A DNA stretch of 64,000 nt from NCBI GenBank assembly GCA_021234155.1, contig JAJEKV010000008.1, positions 3,299,008-3,363,007 of the forward strand, given 5' to 3'. A model generated the notes under the pieces. That model saw only the letters and a list, made by a program, of their open reading frames with translations, ran no database searches and was not told the DNA's origin. Made by a program: the position numbers and the translations under genes. How positions within the stretch are numbered: position 1 is the stretch's first letter; every line of letters begins with the position of its first letter. Shown here in pieces: positions 23,600 to 34,475 of the stretch. This DNA comes from Isoetes taiwanensis. Taxonomy: Eukaryota > Streptophyta > Lycopodiopsida > Isoetales > Isoetaceae.

Positions 23600-24780
23600 T
23601 GATAGTGACTCAGGGGATGCTCACAATACTTATAAAATTCAAGAATCTGTAAGTCAAGACTCTCGGTCCTTCTCATCCTGAAGAGGAAGACCCTTGGGCT
23701 AATATGGATCTTGCCAATGATCACGCTATTATTATGCTGGTTGATCCACATTTAGCTCCTCGCCATGAAGTCCAACTGGTGAATCTACCTGCAGAGGAAA
23801 CCCCTCTGGATACTCTTATGCAGGATGTTGCACGATCCTTTTGACAAATAATTGTTCCCAAGGATCAACAACCCTTGCTTTTCGTGACTGCTAGTACTGA
23901 ACCTCCTGACTTGCTTCAATCTTAGTAGCTCACACAGGACACAGACGCTGACGTGATCCCTCATATCCAAACTCCTGAAGTTGAAATTATTGATCTTGGA
24001 ACAAACCAGCTTATCCTTCTGGCGACTAGTCTTTCCACTCCATATCATAGCCGTGCCATTTATCTCTTTAAGAAGTTCAAACACACCTTTGCCTAAAGCT
24101 GCAAAGATTTATGAGCTATCAAGGAGTTAGGGGAACTGACCATTACTACCAAATCTTACTCATGCTCCATTTAGCAATGATAGTACCAGTTGAACCCCAA
24201 CTATTGAGACCACATCAAGGCTGAAATTGATAATTCTTTGGTTGCATGTCTGATTTATAAAGTTAAGCATTCTCATTGTCCTCAAACATAATGCAAAGAT
24301 CCGTGTCTACTACCACAAACTAAATCCGGCCACTGCATGTGACCATTTTTCCCTACCCTTCATGGATCAAGTTCTTAAAGAGGTTGCGAGTCATACAATA
24401 TATTCCTTCATGGATGTTTTTTCATGCTACAATCAGAACTCCATTAAACCAGAAGATCAACTCAAGACTACCTTTACTATGCCTAGCACTTTTGCCTACA
24501 AAGTGGTTCCTTTTGGATTATCAAATTCTTCTTCTACTTTTCACTACATTATGCTTTTTGTTTTTCAGGATCCCATGAAAGATAATGCCTTTCTATAGGT
24601 CTTCCATGATGACTTTTTTCACTTACAGTTCCATGGATGATCACTTCTCTAATCTGAAACTTGTCTTTCTAGAATGTGATGATCTCGGCATCAGTTTAAA
24701 TCCAAAGAAGTTTAATATTCGTGAGGTTTCTGGTGTTAATTGGGACATGTGGTCAGTCATTACATCATTAGCATAGATCA
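23600..24780 (+). pseudogene. Second gypsy element, pol fragment
   Basis: Plus-strand frames with many stops give a region before RT (EIIDLGTNQLILLATSLSTP, LFKKFKHTFA) followed by RT blocks MDVFSCYNQNSIKPEDQLKT, AYKVVPFGLSNSSSTFHYIM and FSNLKLVFLECDDLGISLNP. The order and wording fit a non-chromovirus gypsy pol. The catalytic DD box falls at a degraded YDDFF-like point near 24605. No LTR is visible. Confidence 0.8.
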
Positions 24781-24832
24781 AGCTAAAATCGGTTGTGTGG
24801 TCAAAGCAAATCAAGTCCTTTCTTGGTCAGGA

Positions 24833-25480
24833 TTAAGAGACCCTCCCTCCTAATAGTGGGATGACTTTGTCACACTGCCAGCTCGATGGGAGTCTCTCCT
24901 TTTGAGCCATGTTGAAGATTCTCGTCCCTACTGCTAACAAACCCTCTCCTATTGCTTTGAATATGTTTGTCATAAAATTTAGCATATTTGTTGCATTATT
25001 ATTGCTCAACCTGTACAGTGCTCTTCCTACTTCTTCATACATGAATTCCTCTTCTATGCTGCCCGTTGGTATGTGTATCTTTTCTACCCCCATGGTTGTA
25101 CAACTTTTGCAAGTGCTCGTTTCATACCCTCTCGTCAGTCAATCGTATCCCATTCTGCTTTTTCTTAAATACCTTCCCAGAATCCCCTGGGTGCAAATTT
25201 ATCTATCAAACTTTCCTCTTTTGCAATCCCCTAATATATGCCCTTTTCTTACTCCTTATGAGCCTTGTGTTTCTATTCTCAAACTCCTTAAAATTTAGGA
25301 TCTCATCCAAAACTTTACCTCCTTTTCTTGCCCTCTTACATTCCTGATCATACCATCTTGCACTCCTGAACCTCTTCTTATTCCCATGTCCTTTGTGTAT
25401 TCTACCATATACTGCATCACATGCATTCTTCGTATCTCATCTAGCTTTCTTCCCATTTTCAAGGCATGGTTTTAGGCCTT
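24833..25480 (-). pseudogene. LINE ORF2 fragment, linker to RT
   Basis: Minus-strand translation gives ARWYDQECKRARKE near 25365, then a basic linker with NTRLIRSKKRAYIRGLQKRK, then LLAVGTRIFNMAQKERLPSS and WQCDKVIPL. This is the segment between endonuclease and RT of a LINE ORF2. Stops and a frameshift interrupt it. The rest of RT is missing. Confidence 0.7.
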
Positions 25481-26229
25481 GCACGAGGTAGGATGCTCTA
25501 CTTGAGCTAGAAGTCATATTCAAGTAGGAAAGTAATGATCCAACATGATATGTGTGTCCAGCTATTGAGAATCGAAAAATCATGTTCAAGTCTTTGATCT
25601 ATATCAAGACATTAAGAAAAGCATTTTCTTGAGGCCAGCTAGTAGCTGTCCAACTTAATTAGCCTATGTAGAGGAAGACTTCATCGAAGATCCAAGCCTC
25701 TCTCATTACAAGGAGGTTTTTGTTTCTTGATGGGAACCTATATGGAGGAGGGTTTGGAGCTGCAAAAACTATATTGACTGTTGGGATAAGAGATGGAGAC
25801 CTAACCCTAATGATCAGCCTCGATACCAGCCATGACGACCATAGATTTTGCATGGATAGTTGAATGGAAGCCTTCGACTGTTAATTAGTTAAGGGAGCTA
25901 GTTGTTAGCTTAAGCTTGATATAAAATGTGGTTTAATGAAACTCTGCTTTTTATTGTGCTGGTGGAAGAACTGCGTACTCTTAGGAAACAATCACCGTCA
26001 TATGAAATGACTTTTCTATGGCAAAGTCATAGCTCAATGAACTAGCAAGAAACACCACCGATTCCAATCTCATATGCGACACCATTGGGGGGATCTACTT
26101 GACCATCACACTAAAACTATTCAATAATCATCAACATCTAAAACCCCATTGACTTGTTGTACGATGAAGAGGTGCTCGCACCACTAGAAACATGCGAGAA
26201 GAGAATTCTTATCCCAAAAAAATATCATC
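25481..26229. other. Unassigned spacer
   Basis: No recognisable gene or element edges. Short open frames only. Confidence 0.3.
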
Positions 26230-26720
26230 ATTGATACCGCAAGTTTCTACAAATGCTCCTGTACTTCAGCATTGACAGGTTCACGAAGTATAACGAAGTC
26301 ATTGAAGACCATCTAGTGGCAATAACTGACTTCCTCAATGGTTACAGACACGCAACGCTCCTTAACACAAGTTTAACTTAAGCCCAACAAAATATGCCAC
26401 TTGACAAAGGCACTAGACAGAGATTGAGCTCGTGAAGAATGCAGGGATCATGGTATCATCACGTCGTACAAGAAGTTTGCCACTATCAAAGTCTTCACAA
26501 GAGAGCACAGACAAGGGAAACACCACCTCATATCCCAAGTTGACTTCTTCAACAAACTAGACAAATGGCCCTGGACAATCCAGAGATGCTAAGCTTCCAC
26601 TTCGATAGCCTACTTTATGACATTCAAGTGTTGCCTCAGACTAAATAATCATCGATGTTCGAACCGAGATATTCGCCTATGGACAATTGTACACCAACAT
26701 TATCTATGAAGAGCGCCTGT
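26230..26720 (+). pseudogene. Unidentified protein-coding remnant
   Basis: Phrases that read like real protein appear in more than one plus-strand frame: FSIDRFTKYNEVIEDHL and VAITDFLNGYRHATLLNT (about 26265-26375), EIELVKNAGIMVSSRR (about 26418-26470) and DVRTEIFAYGQLYTNIIYEE (about 26655-26712). Stops and frame changes separate them. I do not recognise the family. Confidence 0.4.
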
Positions 26721-27298
26721 CATGACCAAGTATGCACAATCAGTCCATGCCCACGGGTTCCCTACCCAGAGCATTTGAGTTAATTACTGGAGGTGCACCC
26801 AAAGCTCAGTTAGCTACTGGAGGTGCACCCAAGGCTAAATTCTTGTATAAGGGAATGTTAAGTAACTTGACATTCCCGTTACGTGGAAACCACCTACCAA
26901 ATATTTTGTGCAAAAAAATTCTTTCCCCGTTTCCTCCCTCCGTAGACTGGAGCGCTCTTGGTGATGACCGACTGAGATTTGGAGGCGCTCTTGGAGGGTG
27001 CCTTTGCTTATGTTGTTAGATTAGCGACTAATATGAGAGATTAGCGACCTGTTTGAGAATTTAGCAACAAGTTTGTGAGTTCTTGGAGCAAGATTGTGAG
27101 CGATTTTTGTTTGAGAATTTAGCAGTGAGTTTGTGAGTTCTTGGAGTAAGATTGCTACGATTTTGGAGTTTTTATGATGAGTTCTTATTTTTATCAAGTA
27201 ATAGCAGCTTGCTTTTTTTACTTCTTTGTTTTTTGTTATAGCCTTAAAAAGTATGCTTAGGCTTTCATTCTGTTTTTGTGTCAGTAGAGGCTCTACGA
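26721..27298. repeat. Leader with short tandem repeats ahead of the recombinase gene
   Basis: A 30-base unit containing TACTGGAGGTGCACCCAA is doubled at about 26775-26837. A roughly 65-base unit with TTTGTGAGTTCTTGGAG is doubled at about 27048-27160. A good 3' splice site (TTTTTGTGTCAG) ends at 27284, just before the ATG at 27299, so a 5' untranslated intron is plausible. Confidence 0.5.
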
Positions 27299-29394
27299 AT
27301 GGGGGAAGCTTTAGGAATGGAGGAAGCTCCTTCCTTTAATCTGCATGCTACAATGGAGTGTTCCAGCACTCCAAGAGGTTGTTTGAGTGATATCACGAAT
27401 ATTTCAGAAGATCTTGCAAAAGACTTTGAAGAATCTCTACTGGACGAGTTTGATAGCAAAGAGATAGATGATTACTTGCATGCAGTTGAGTCTTCTGGTT
27501 GTGAATTAGTTTCTCTGGCCAAGAATAATGTGGTGTCAGATAAAAAAGATAAGAAAGGCAAATGCAAGCAGTTTCTAGATATGGATGAAGCTCTAATGCA
27601 GGAAGTTAGATCAGGAGGGATAAATAAGCCAGAATCTAAAGTAAAATGGGCTCGAAATAAGTTTGATGCATGGAGAAGGCATGTTGGACTGGATGATAAT
27701 GTTCCTGTTGAGGATTTGAATATGAAACAGTACTGGCATGTTAGAACGCTTTATATTGCAGGTTATAAAGGACAATGGCAGCATGTACCCAACTGAATCG
27801 TGAGTTGCATATCCTTTCTTTTTTATTTGTGTCCTTTTATTGATGAATAATGTGTTTTGTGTTTAGCATTACAAGATCTTTTTAGAAAATTTAATGCTAT
27901 GATAAGACGAAAACATGAAATAAAAGTGGCAGAAATAGGTATTGAGGAGGTGTTTGAAATTAGAACATCTCCTATCTTCAAGCAAGCTAGATTAGCTTGT
28001 ATTGGAGCAATGAGATGGTCAAGAAACACTCCTGGAATATGTTGTAAGCGTAAGATATGAAGCTTCTTTTGGCACTGAATTAGCATTATCTGATATTGAG
28101 GAGCTTGCTGGACTTGTAATTACAGATTTTAATGTTGAGAACAGATGGCAAGGATGTTTTAGTGTATGGTGAGAGGCTAAGCAAGAACAATGATGTTAGT
28201 ATGTCTAAATACCAAGAGGAGTCCTTTCGTCCACCTGTTGAATGTTATGAAGAAGATGTGGTCAGAACATTCTAGCAGCTTTTTAGATATTTGCCAAAGA
28301 AGTATGAAACTAAAAAGGGAAAGCAATATGCATTCATGCAAACTATCGTTAATCCTCGTTCAAATGTAAGTCTTCTTATTTAAATCTACTTCATTTTCTA
28401 CTTGACTTTTTATATTTTGAACATAATAGAATAGTTTAACAGAATGTGCTTTGCATGTAGGTTTGGTATAACTGCAAGCACAGGGTTAATGGTAGGAAAT
28501 TGACTACTTGGATGAAATGCATGGCTGAGCTAGTTGGTGCAGAAGGCAATTTAAGTGGCAAAAGTGGTCGTGCCACTTTAGTTTCAAGGATGTGTAGAAG
28601 TGGTGTTCCAATATCAGTTGGAATGGATGTGACTGGCCACAAGACTGCCGAGGCATACGAAAGGTATTACCTTCCTTTGTTTTATGAATTTTGCTTTGTT
28701 TAACTTCACATGTATAATAAGAACAAGGAGATTGAATCAAAATGTGCCTTGGATATTGTTGCAAATCCATTTGATGAGAATGGTAATCGTCGACTTTTTC
28801 CAAAAGGATATAAGAAAGAATTGCGTGCTCATGATAAACATGACAGTTCAGGTATTTTCGTGTGAATTTTGAAATTGATAATGACAATTTTACATTCATT
28901 TATTGGATGGTACAGGTATTGTAGTGCCTAAATTTCTTGGTTTGGCTCCAAAGTACTTTCCTATTTCTGCGCCTAATTTTGGTAAATGTAATTTTGTCTG
29001 TGAAATTGGTCCTTGTGATGTGAAATTTAAATCCATTCTAATTTATATTGATATAGGTGGTGGAGCACTCACCAACACAAGTTACATTCCTGATTCTTCT
29101 ATGCCGAAGACTTCGGCTACAACTTCTGTAGCGAGTTCTTATGCTCTCACTTCTATTATGAATACAGGTATATGAATAGATTTGTGAATCTAGGTTTATG
29201 CATTGTCCCTTTCTTATTTACGTTTATGCAATGTTGCAGGTGCTCCAATCGTCCATTCTGAAGTTATGGTTCAAGATGCTGAACCTATGAATGATAACAA
29301 GCAGTTGAATGAAGACCTAGAAGCTTTGGCTAGAGCTGATCCAGTTGTTCGTCGAGCTCTCAATTTGGAGACTAACGAAATGTGTGTTCCATAA
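27299..29394 (+). pseudogene. Crypton/DUF3504-like tyrosine recombinase gene, multi-exon
   Basis: Tyrosine recombinases cut and rejoin DNA through a Tyr-phosphate bond; Cryptons are transposons built on one. Exons by eye: 27299-27799, 27867-28365, 28461-28851, 28916-28981, 29057-29167 and 29240-29394. After an acidic N-terminus comes a core-binding-like segment (KVKWARNKFDAWRRHVGLDD; ALQDLFRKFNAMIRRKHEI). The catalytic half follows: DIEELAGLVITDF, DVLVYGERLSKNND, SGKSGRATLVSRMCRSGVP and VTGHKTAEAYERYY. The last two match the HxxR and GH..Y boxes of DUF3504 proteins, with Lys replacing the first His. The first catalytic Arg is not evident. Lesions: a frameshift near 27790, two near 28040 and 28150, a TAG at about 28274 and a TAA at 28701. 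The last three introns are all phase 1 with good sites, and the C-terminal exons are open. It may be a decayed host gene or a transposon with introns. Confidence 0.7.
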
Positions 29395-29639
29395 TTGTGT
29401 GATACATTTCTAATATTAAAAATTCTGATTTTTGAACACATGAAACCAATGATCATGTTTTGATCATGATTGTGAATGAAAATTCAACTTGAGATACATT
29501 TGAATGGGAATGGTTACCTCGTTTACTTGTCTTAAATTCTTGCACTGCGACTCGCATGAAACCAATATATAGATTGGCTTCTCATTCATCTCAGCAGATT
29601 TTCTACAATGGTGGACAGTGGATAGCCGCACACATGCGA
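29395..29639. other. Spacer after recombinase gene
   Basis: Contains the presumed 3' untranslated region. No terminal repeats or other element ends were seen. Confidence 0.3.
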
Positions 29640-29830
29640 ACTACCCACGAAAAATAAAGGGAAAATCCAATTATATCATTTGGACCCCAAAACAAATACA
29701 ATGCTAATAGATGAGTGGCTGATGTACCTGCCGAAAGCTTATCACTGGGATTAAAAAACCCCGCCCTTTCGGGTTTTCGAGGAAAAACCCTAGTGATAAG
29801 CCTTCGGCAAGGGGCTTAGACAAACGTAAG
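29640..29830 (-). mobile_element. LINE 3' untranslated fragment
   Basis: Read on the minus strand it matches the layout of the 3' end at 43110-43240: a GCTTATCA stretch, GGTTTTTCCTCGAAAACC, then GGGGTTTTTTAATC, then a TTTGGGGTCC-like block. No coding part is attached. It is a 3' remnant of the LINE family seen at 40.5-43.3 kb. Confidence 0.55.
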
Positions 29831-30150
29831 GCATAGAATCGCTCCCAAAAACCCGCGCATGGAGAAGTCAAAACGAATGGCGCTCGCCAACCTGTACCTG
29901 CACATCACCAACAACAAACGAGAAACATACCAAAGAATAGCATCACCCAGTGGGTGGAAAAAAAGCATCACCCACCGGGTGGAAAAAACATGATAAACAG
30001 AACTTGTACAAAATATAATAAACAAAGAAGGGGGGGAGGGTGGGTTCAAAGAGAATAAGGTACTGCTGAGAGAAGAGGAAGCGCCGATGAAACGTCGATG
30101 AAGAACTCTGCAATAAGTAGCAAACGCCCAACCTGATGAACGGCCCAAAA

Positions 30151-30192
30151 CGCATGCGATGCATGCATGCGACGCATGCAATGCATGCATGC
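30151..30192. promoter_or_regulatory. Cluster of RY (CATGCA) elements
   Basis: The 42 bases are built almost entirely of CATGCA/TGCATG units, with several perfect overlaps. RY elements are bound by B3-domain factors of seed and spore maturation programmes. It lies about 280 bp before the first ATG of the RAB3GAP2-like gene. It could also simply be low-complexity sequence. Confidence 0.5.
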
Positions 30193-30470
30193 TCGTCTTG
30201 AGCAAGAATGCCGATTCGCTACGCGAATCGACGACATTGTTTAAATTGCCTTTAAGTTGCTGCTATATCTATAATAAAATGTGTAGAATGTTCACTACAT
30301 ATAGAATGTTCACTAAATGTACAAAATGTTAACTAGAATGCTTAGTAAATGGCAATTCCAGGATTGACTGTTCTGCCACGTGGCAAACACTCATTGGGAG
30401 ATAGGGCAGAATTTTTGGTAGGTGGTTTTTATTTACGTATATATGTTTGATTTGATGTCCAAGTTTACAA

Positions 30471-30887
30471 ATGCCCGAAAATTACAAGGTATTTGCAAGA
30501 ATATATCTATCCAAGGTGCGTCCTTTTGAGATATTTTTGGTGTCGGGGAGAAGAATGGAGCTATGCGGGGTTGTAATTACGGAAGAGCTTGAAACAGTGG
30601 GGGCCGGATCGCCCGCATGGCTTCACAATCCTAGCCTTAAGTTAGCCATGGCTCCTGACCGCCTTGCAATTGCCCTCAGATCCGTCCTTGTTATATCGGA
30701 ATGGATATGGTTGGAAGCGCCTCGTTCTTCAAAACCTTTTGCAACTGTGATCAAAATAGGCACTGGAGATGGAGAGGTTATCACGGCAGTAGAATGGCTC
30801 CTTTGGGATGGATGGAGCGCCCTCGCGGTAGGAAGCTCCACGGGAGTCTTGCGATTCTATTCTGAGAAGGGTAATCTGCTCGTCAAG

Positions 30888-30919
<32 letters not shown>

Positions 30920-33253
30920 CTTGTTAGCCTTTGGATTTTGTTTGTTTAAGGCGTAGTTTAAAATGCTGAAAATGCAACAGGGGTAGCATTTTAGGGTAAT
31001 TCGGTAGTCCAACAAATGCCCAGCATAGAAGAAGTATGCTCAAGAAACATACTGATATAGAGTAACCTTCTATGGACTCAACTAATCTTAGTCTGGGTTA
31101 GTGATGGTCATCATATTGGCATCACCCTGGCTTAAAAACTAGGAAACTGTTAGCAACGCATAATCACTCGCACTTCTTAGAATGGAAGAAAATGATTTGA
31201 AACCTCCATGGCTGCTCATCTCCATGCTTTATACTATCTGAAGTAATAAAGAATGCCCGAACATACTATGTGTTTTCTTTGTCTGTTTCCTGTATAAGAG
31301 AGTTGCACTTTAATGCAAATTCCCAGGGAGGAATCCCTGCCGACGTGCGTCAGCGCGGAGGCTGGGATGACTAATAATAAACCAAACCATTCTTAGCATA
31401 ATAAGTGAAATAGAAATGTACCTATCTGGTGTCATAGGCTCAAGAGGTCTTTTCCAGATGCAAATAAAATTCTACAGTACTTAGGAGTTTATAATGCTTT
31501 AGAATATTCAAGGACTCTATTTATTAAGCCTGATCCTATGGGAACTTCAACAGACCTTAAACAGTCAAAAAATACACAGCTTAGTCTAATTCTTTCTTGT
31601 ATCTGCCAGAACATGCATGTGGGTGCTGTGTTGCAACTACGAGTGAGAGGTCGCTCAAAACAGTGGACTCAAGATGTCACAGAGGACCTCACAGTCGTTT
31701 TCCAGAATAACATTGCTCGGATTGATGCCATAGAACTTCAGGCAAGCAATACAGGGTTAATAATGATATCAAAAGTCTTATTCTCACTTAAAATGACTGA
31801 TATGTATCTACTAATTGCAGTCACATTTGCGGAGAGGAGTATTGGAGGTTGGTAGTTCAAGGTCAAGTTTGTTTAATATGTCACATGATAAGGAAATATC
31901 AGACGCAGAATTGGAAACTGGGAAGATTGCTTATCAGATGTGGAATGTCAGCAAATATTTAGGAACAAATAACTGTAAGGATGCAGCTATCACTGGTGTG
32001 ATGGTTCCAGCTTTGTTTGAACAACAGGTATGTTTTAGTATCCACTCTGGATTGGGCAGTAAACTCTGAATTGGATAGTAAAAATTTTGAACTGTGGGAA
32101 TTATGCAGACAAGACAAAGGTACTTCTGTGCTATAACTGTAGGAGTTGGTAGTACTATTGCAGCATTTAGGTAAGCAGCCTTTTCTCTTTCCGAGATTTT
32201 CTTGTGCAGCTTAACAATTATGGTTATAAGATGAGAAGCTTTCACATCAGAGGTTATGTATTTGAATATAGCGATGACAGTTGTTCAATATGTTACTATT
32301 ATTCGAGGCAGATGCTCAATGGTATTGTTTCTGGGATTGCTTAGACAAAGTGTTATTGATAAATTCCAGGGTATCCGAGGATAGAAGCAGCACATTAACT
32401 GGCATGTTCTTTTCCCGGGTTGTTCCAGCTACAGTGTCCACTATTTCCTCTCTAACCAAGGTCTTCTGGCGTAATGAACAAAAGACAGACATAAGGCCAA
32501 TAGATGTCAAACCTCAGGACTTTGGAAGGGGTAAGGCTGTCTGCTGAAGTGTGATATAGAATACTTTCATTGGCTCAAATGTTGGAATCTGCAGCTTCCC
32601 TTATCACAGCATTGAAAGATTCCTTAAGGAGAGGAGAAAGGCTTGCATTGTCGCCAACCAGATCTTTGGCTGCTGTAACTGATTCTCTTGGCCGTGTTCT
32701 ATTGGTTGACATATATGCCATTGTTGTTGTTCGAATGTGGAAGGTACAGTCTGTGATATCTCAAAAGGGTAAGGGTTTTATTACTGATCATCATTTATCT
32801 GGATGTAGGGCTATCGAGATGCTCATTGCATGTTTTTAGAGCTCCCAGACAGTAGGCTTGTAAACCAACCTGGTTGCTCCATGGATAACAGTGTGCGATT
32901 TAGTCGAAAGGACAACTTTGTTTTATGTCTTGCCATCCATGCCCCCAGACGAGGTATTGTAGAGGTAATGTACTGGATCATGTTTGCAAAGTTCCATAGT
33001 CTCATGCTTATAATTCTTGCAACATTTTCATGTTCATGCATTGAATTTTCAGATATGGGAGCTGCGGAATGGTCCTTGTATTTCTGTCATAAGCTGCACT
33101 GAGAGTTGTAGATTATTACAGCCATCCTCTTCGTTTTGGACTTTCAATGCTATCTCGGAAGACGAGGAAGGAGAATATTTGCCATTGCATGTATATATGT
33201 TAAATGGTGATTCTGGTCAACTGTTGCTTATTAATCCTGTTCTCAAGCCCTAA
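30471..33253 (+). CDS. RAB3GAP2-like protein (Rab3GAP non-catalytic subunit, N-terminal domain)
   Basis: In animals this subunit partners RAB3GAP1 as a regulator of Rab GTPases. Exons: 30471-30890, 31610-31741, 31821-32027, 32109-32170, 32370-32530, 32595-32743, 32809-32964 and 33053-33253. All phases agree and give 495 residues without a lesion. Intron 2 begins GC (GC-AG); the others are GT-AG. Markers of the RAB3GAP2_N beta-propeller region are WDGWSALAVGSSTGVLRFYS, YQMWNVSKYLGTNNCKDAAI, RVVPATVSTISSLTKVFWR, LAAVTDSLGRVLLVDIYAIV and RMWKGYRDA. The protein stops after the propeller region, so it lacks the C-terminal half of animal RAB3GAP2. The Met at 30471 is the first in frame; the Met at 30555 would shorten it by 28 residues and may be the real start. 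Intron 1 opens with 28 T after the donor G. Confidence 0.9.
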
Positions 33254-33732
33254 CATCCATTAAGTTTGATAGGGGGCCTGGAAGATACATGTATAATGTG
33301 GTTCAAAAAGATGAAGTTTTAAGGCAAGATCAGAAGCATTTCTAATTAATATTGGCGCCCATGTTTGGGGGCCTGATGTGGTGTTTATATGACAAAATAT
33401 CGAGTGCACTATCATGAACGCACGAGTATGACTTGTACCCTTATCCCATACATTTACATGGGACCGGGGGAGGGTCACCAATAGTGGACCACAGACCAAG
33501 GCAAAATTGATCATTTTTCTACCGGTGGCTCAACACAAATTTTTTGAGTCATTCTCAACCATTGAATAAAATGTGTAAAAAAATCCACAATAGGGTGTTA
33601 TCAACCATTATTTCTTGTGGAGATTTTATGCGCTACAAGTAAAAAAATTTTAAAATTTTTTTAAAGGCCGCCAAGAGCTTTTATTCATGCAATTTAATTC
33701 ATAAAAAATATATTGTATTTTCAACCTAAAAA
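33254..33732. other. 3' flank of RAB3GAP2-like gene
   Basis: Presumed 3' untranslated region, then AT-rich spacer. No gene seen. Confidence 0.35.
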
Positions 33733-34475
33733 AAGATACCACTTTAATAGCAATTGATGAAATTACTACTGAACATGCACTTACGATACACAACGACGAA
33801 GATAAGGAGCAATATAATAAGAGTTGAAGATACCTTTACATTGGCTTTGGGGATCCAAGACGTGGAAATATCTTCCTCCAGGATCCCGAGCAAAAAAAGA
33901 TCTCTTGCTCCGGGATGCCACAGTCAAGTCCATTCTGAAATGGTTACTGCATAGTTTGGATCTTTTTTTTTTAATCGGCAATGGTGCTCGCTTTACTTTT
34001 TCCTTCGTTCCTACACGTGCCTTTGATTTGGCCTATCCTGAGCAGCTGGGAGTGATCCCATCCGATTCCGTGGAGAATGGGGAGAAAATCACACTGGAAT
34101 TCTGCACCTTTATTGTGCATTAAGCAAGAATCCCGTCCTCTGGGATCACACCTCGGAGATCCCCCAAACCGAGGTAAATATATCCTACGCCTTTTATGCT
34201 ATAATAAGATCTGACAATAACATTTGTTATGCTAACTTTGACGTAAAACACGATGAAACATCTTAGGAAAATATGATGCAAACGTTATGAGAAGTTGAAG
34301 AAAACTCCTATTAAACTATGATACAATGGTAAAAACTCTGACGAAATTTTTGACGATTACAATGATGAATGTTCTAATGAAATTATGACGGTAGAACATG
34401 TTTATTGTGACATTATCATGACCTTTATAGTGAATGAACATGTTCTGTTGTAGCTTACTAAAAGTTATCCTATTG
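33733..34475. repeat. Dispersed repeat A, copy 1
   Basis: From AAAAGATACCACTTTAATAG to about GCTTACTAAAAGTTATCC, the sequence is shared with 51984-52678 in the same orientation and order, including the GATCCCGAGCAAAAAAAGATCT block and the ACCTTTATAGTGAATGAACA block. There is no coding potential and no clear terminal inverted repeat. A third, partial copy is at 53330-53492. Confidence 0.75.

Noticed and set aside
26775-26837. Terminal repeats of the recombinase element
   Set aside because: The doubled 30-bp unit is a local tandem duplication; no matching copy exists downstream of 29394.
30212-30230. Terminator-like hairpin CGATTCGC-TAC-GCGAATCG
   Set aside because: A perfect 8-bp stem, but no CTRR end or other element hallmark follows; left as an isolated hairpin.
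29816-30237. Minus-strand open frames of up to 129 codons
   Set aside because: Composition follows the ATGCATGC and GGTGGG repeats; no family motif and three overlapping frames are open.
31320-31600. Extra exon of the RAB3GAP2-like gene (open stretch ending in DLKQSKNTQ)
   Set aside because: A protein-like stretch (ANKILQYLGVYNALEYSRTL) is open here, but it does not resemble the family, and exon 1 joins exon 2 at 31610 in phase without it. It is more likely a coding remnant inside intron 1.
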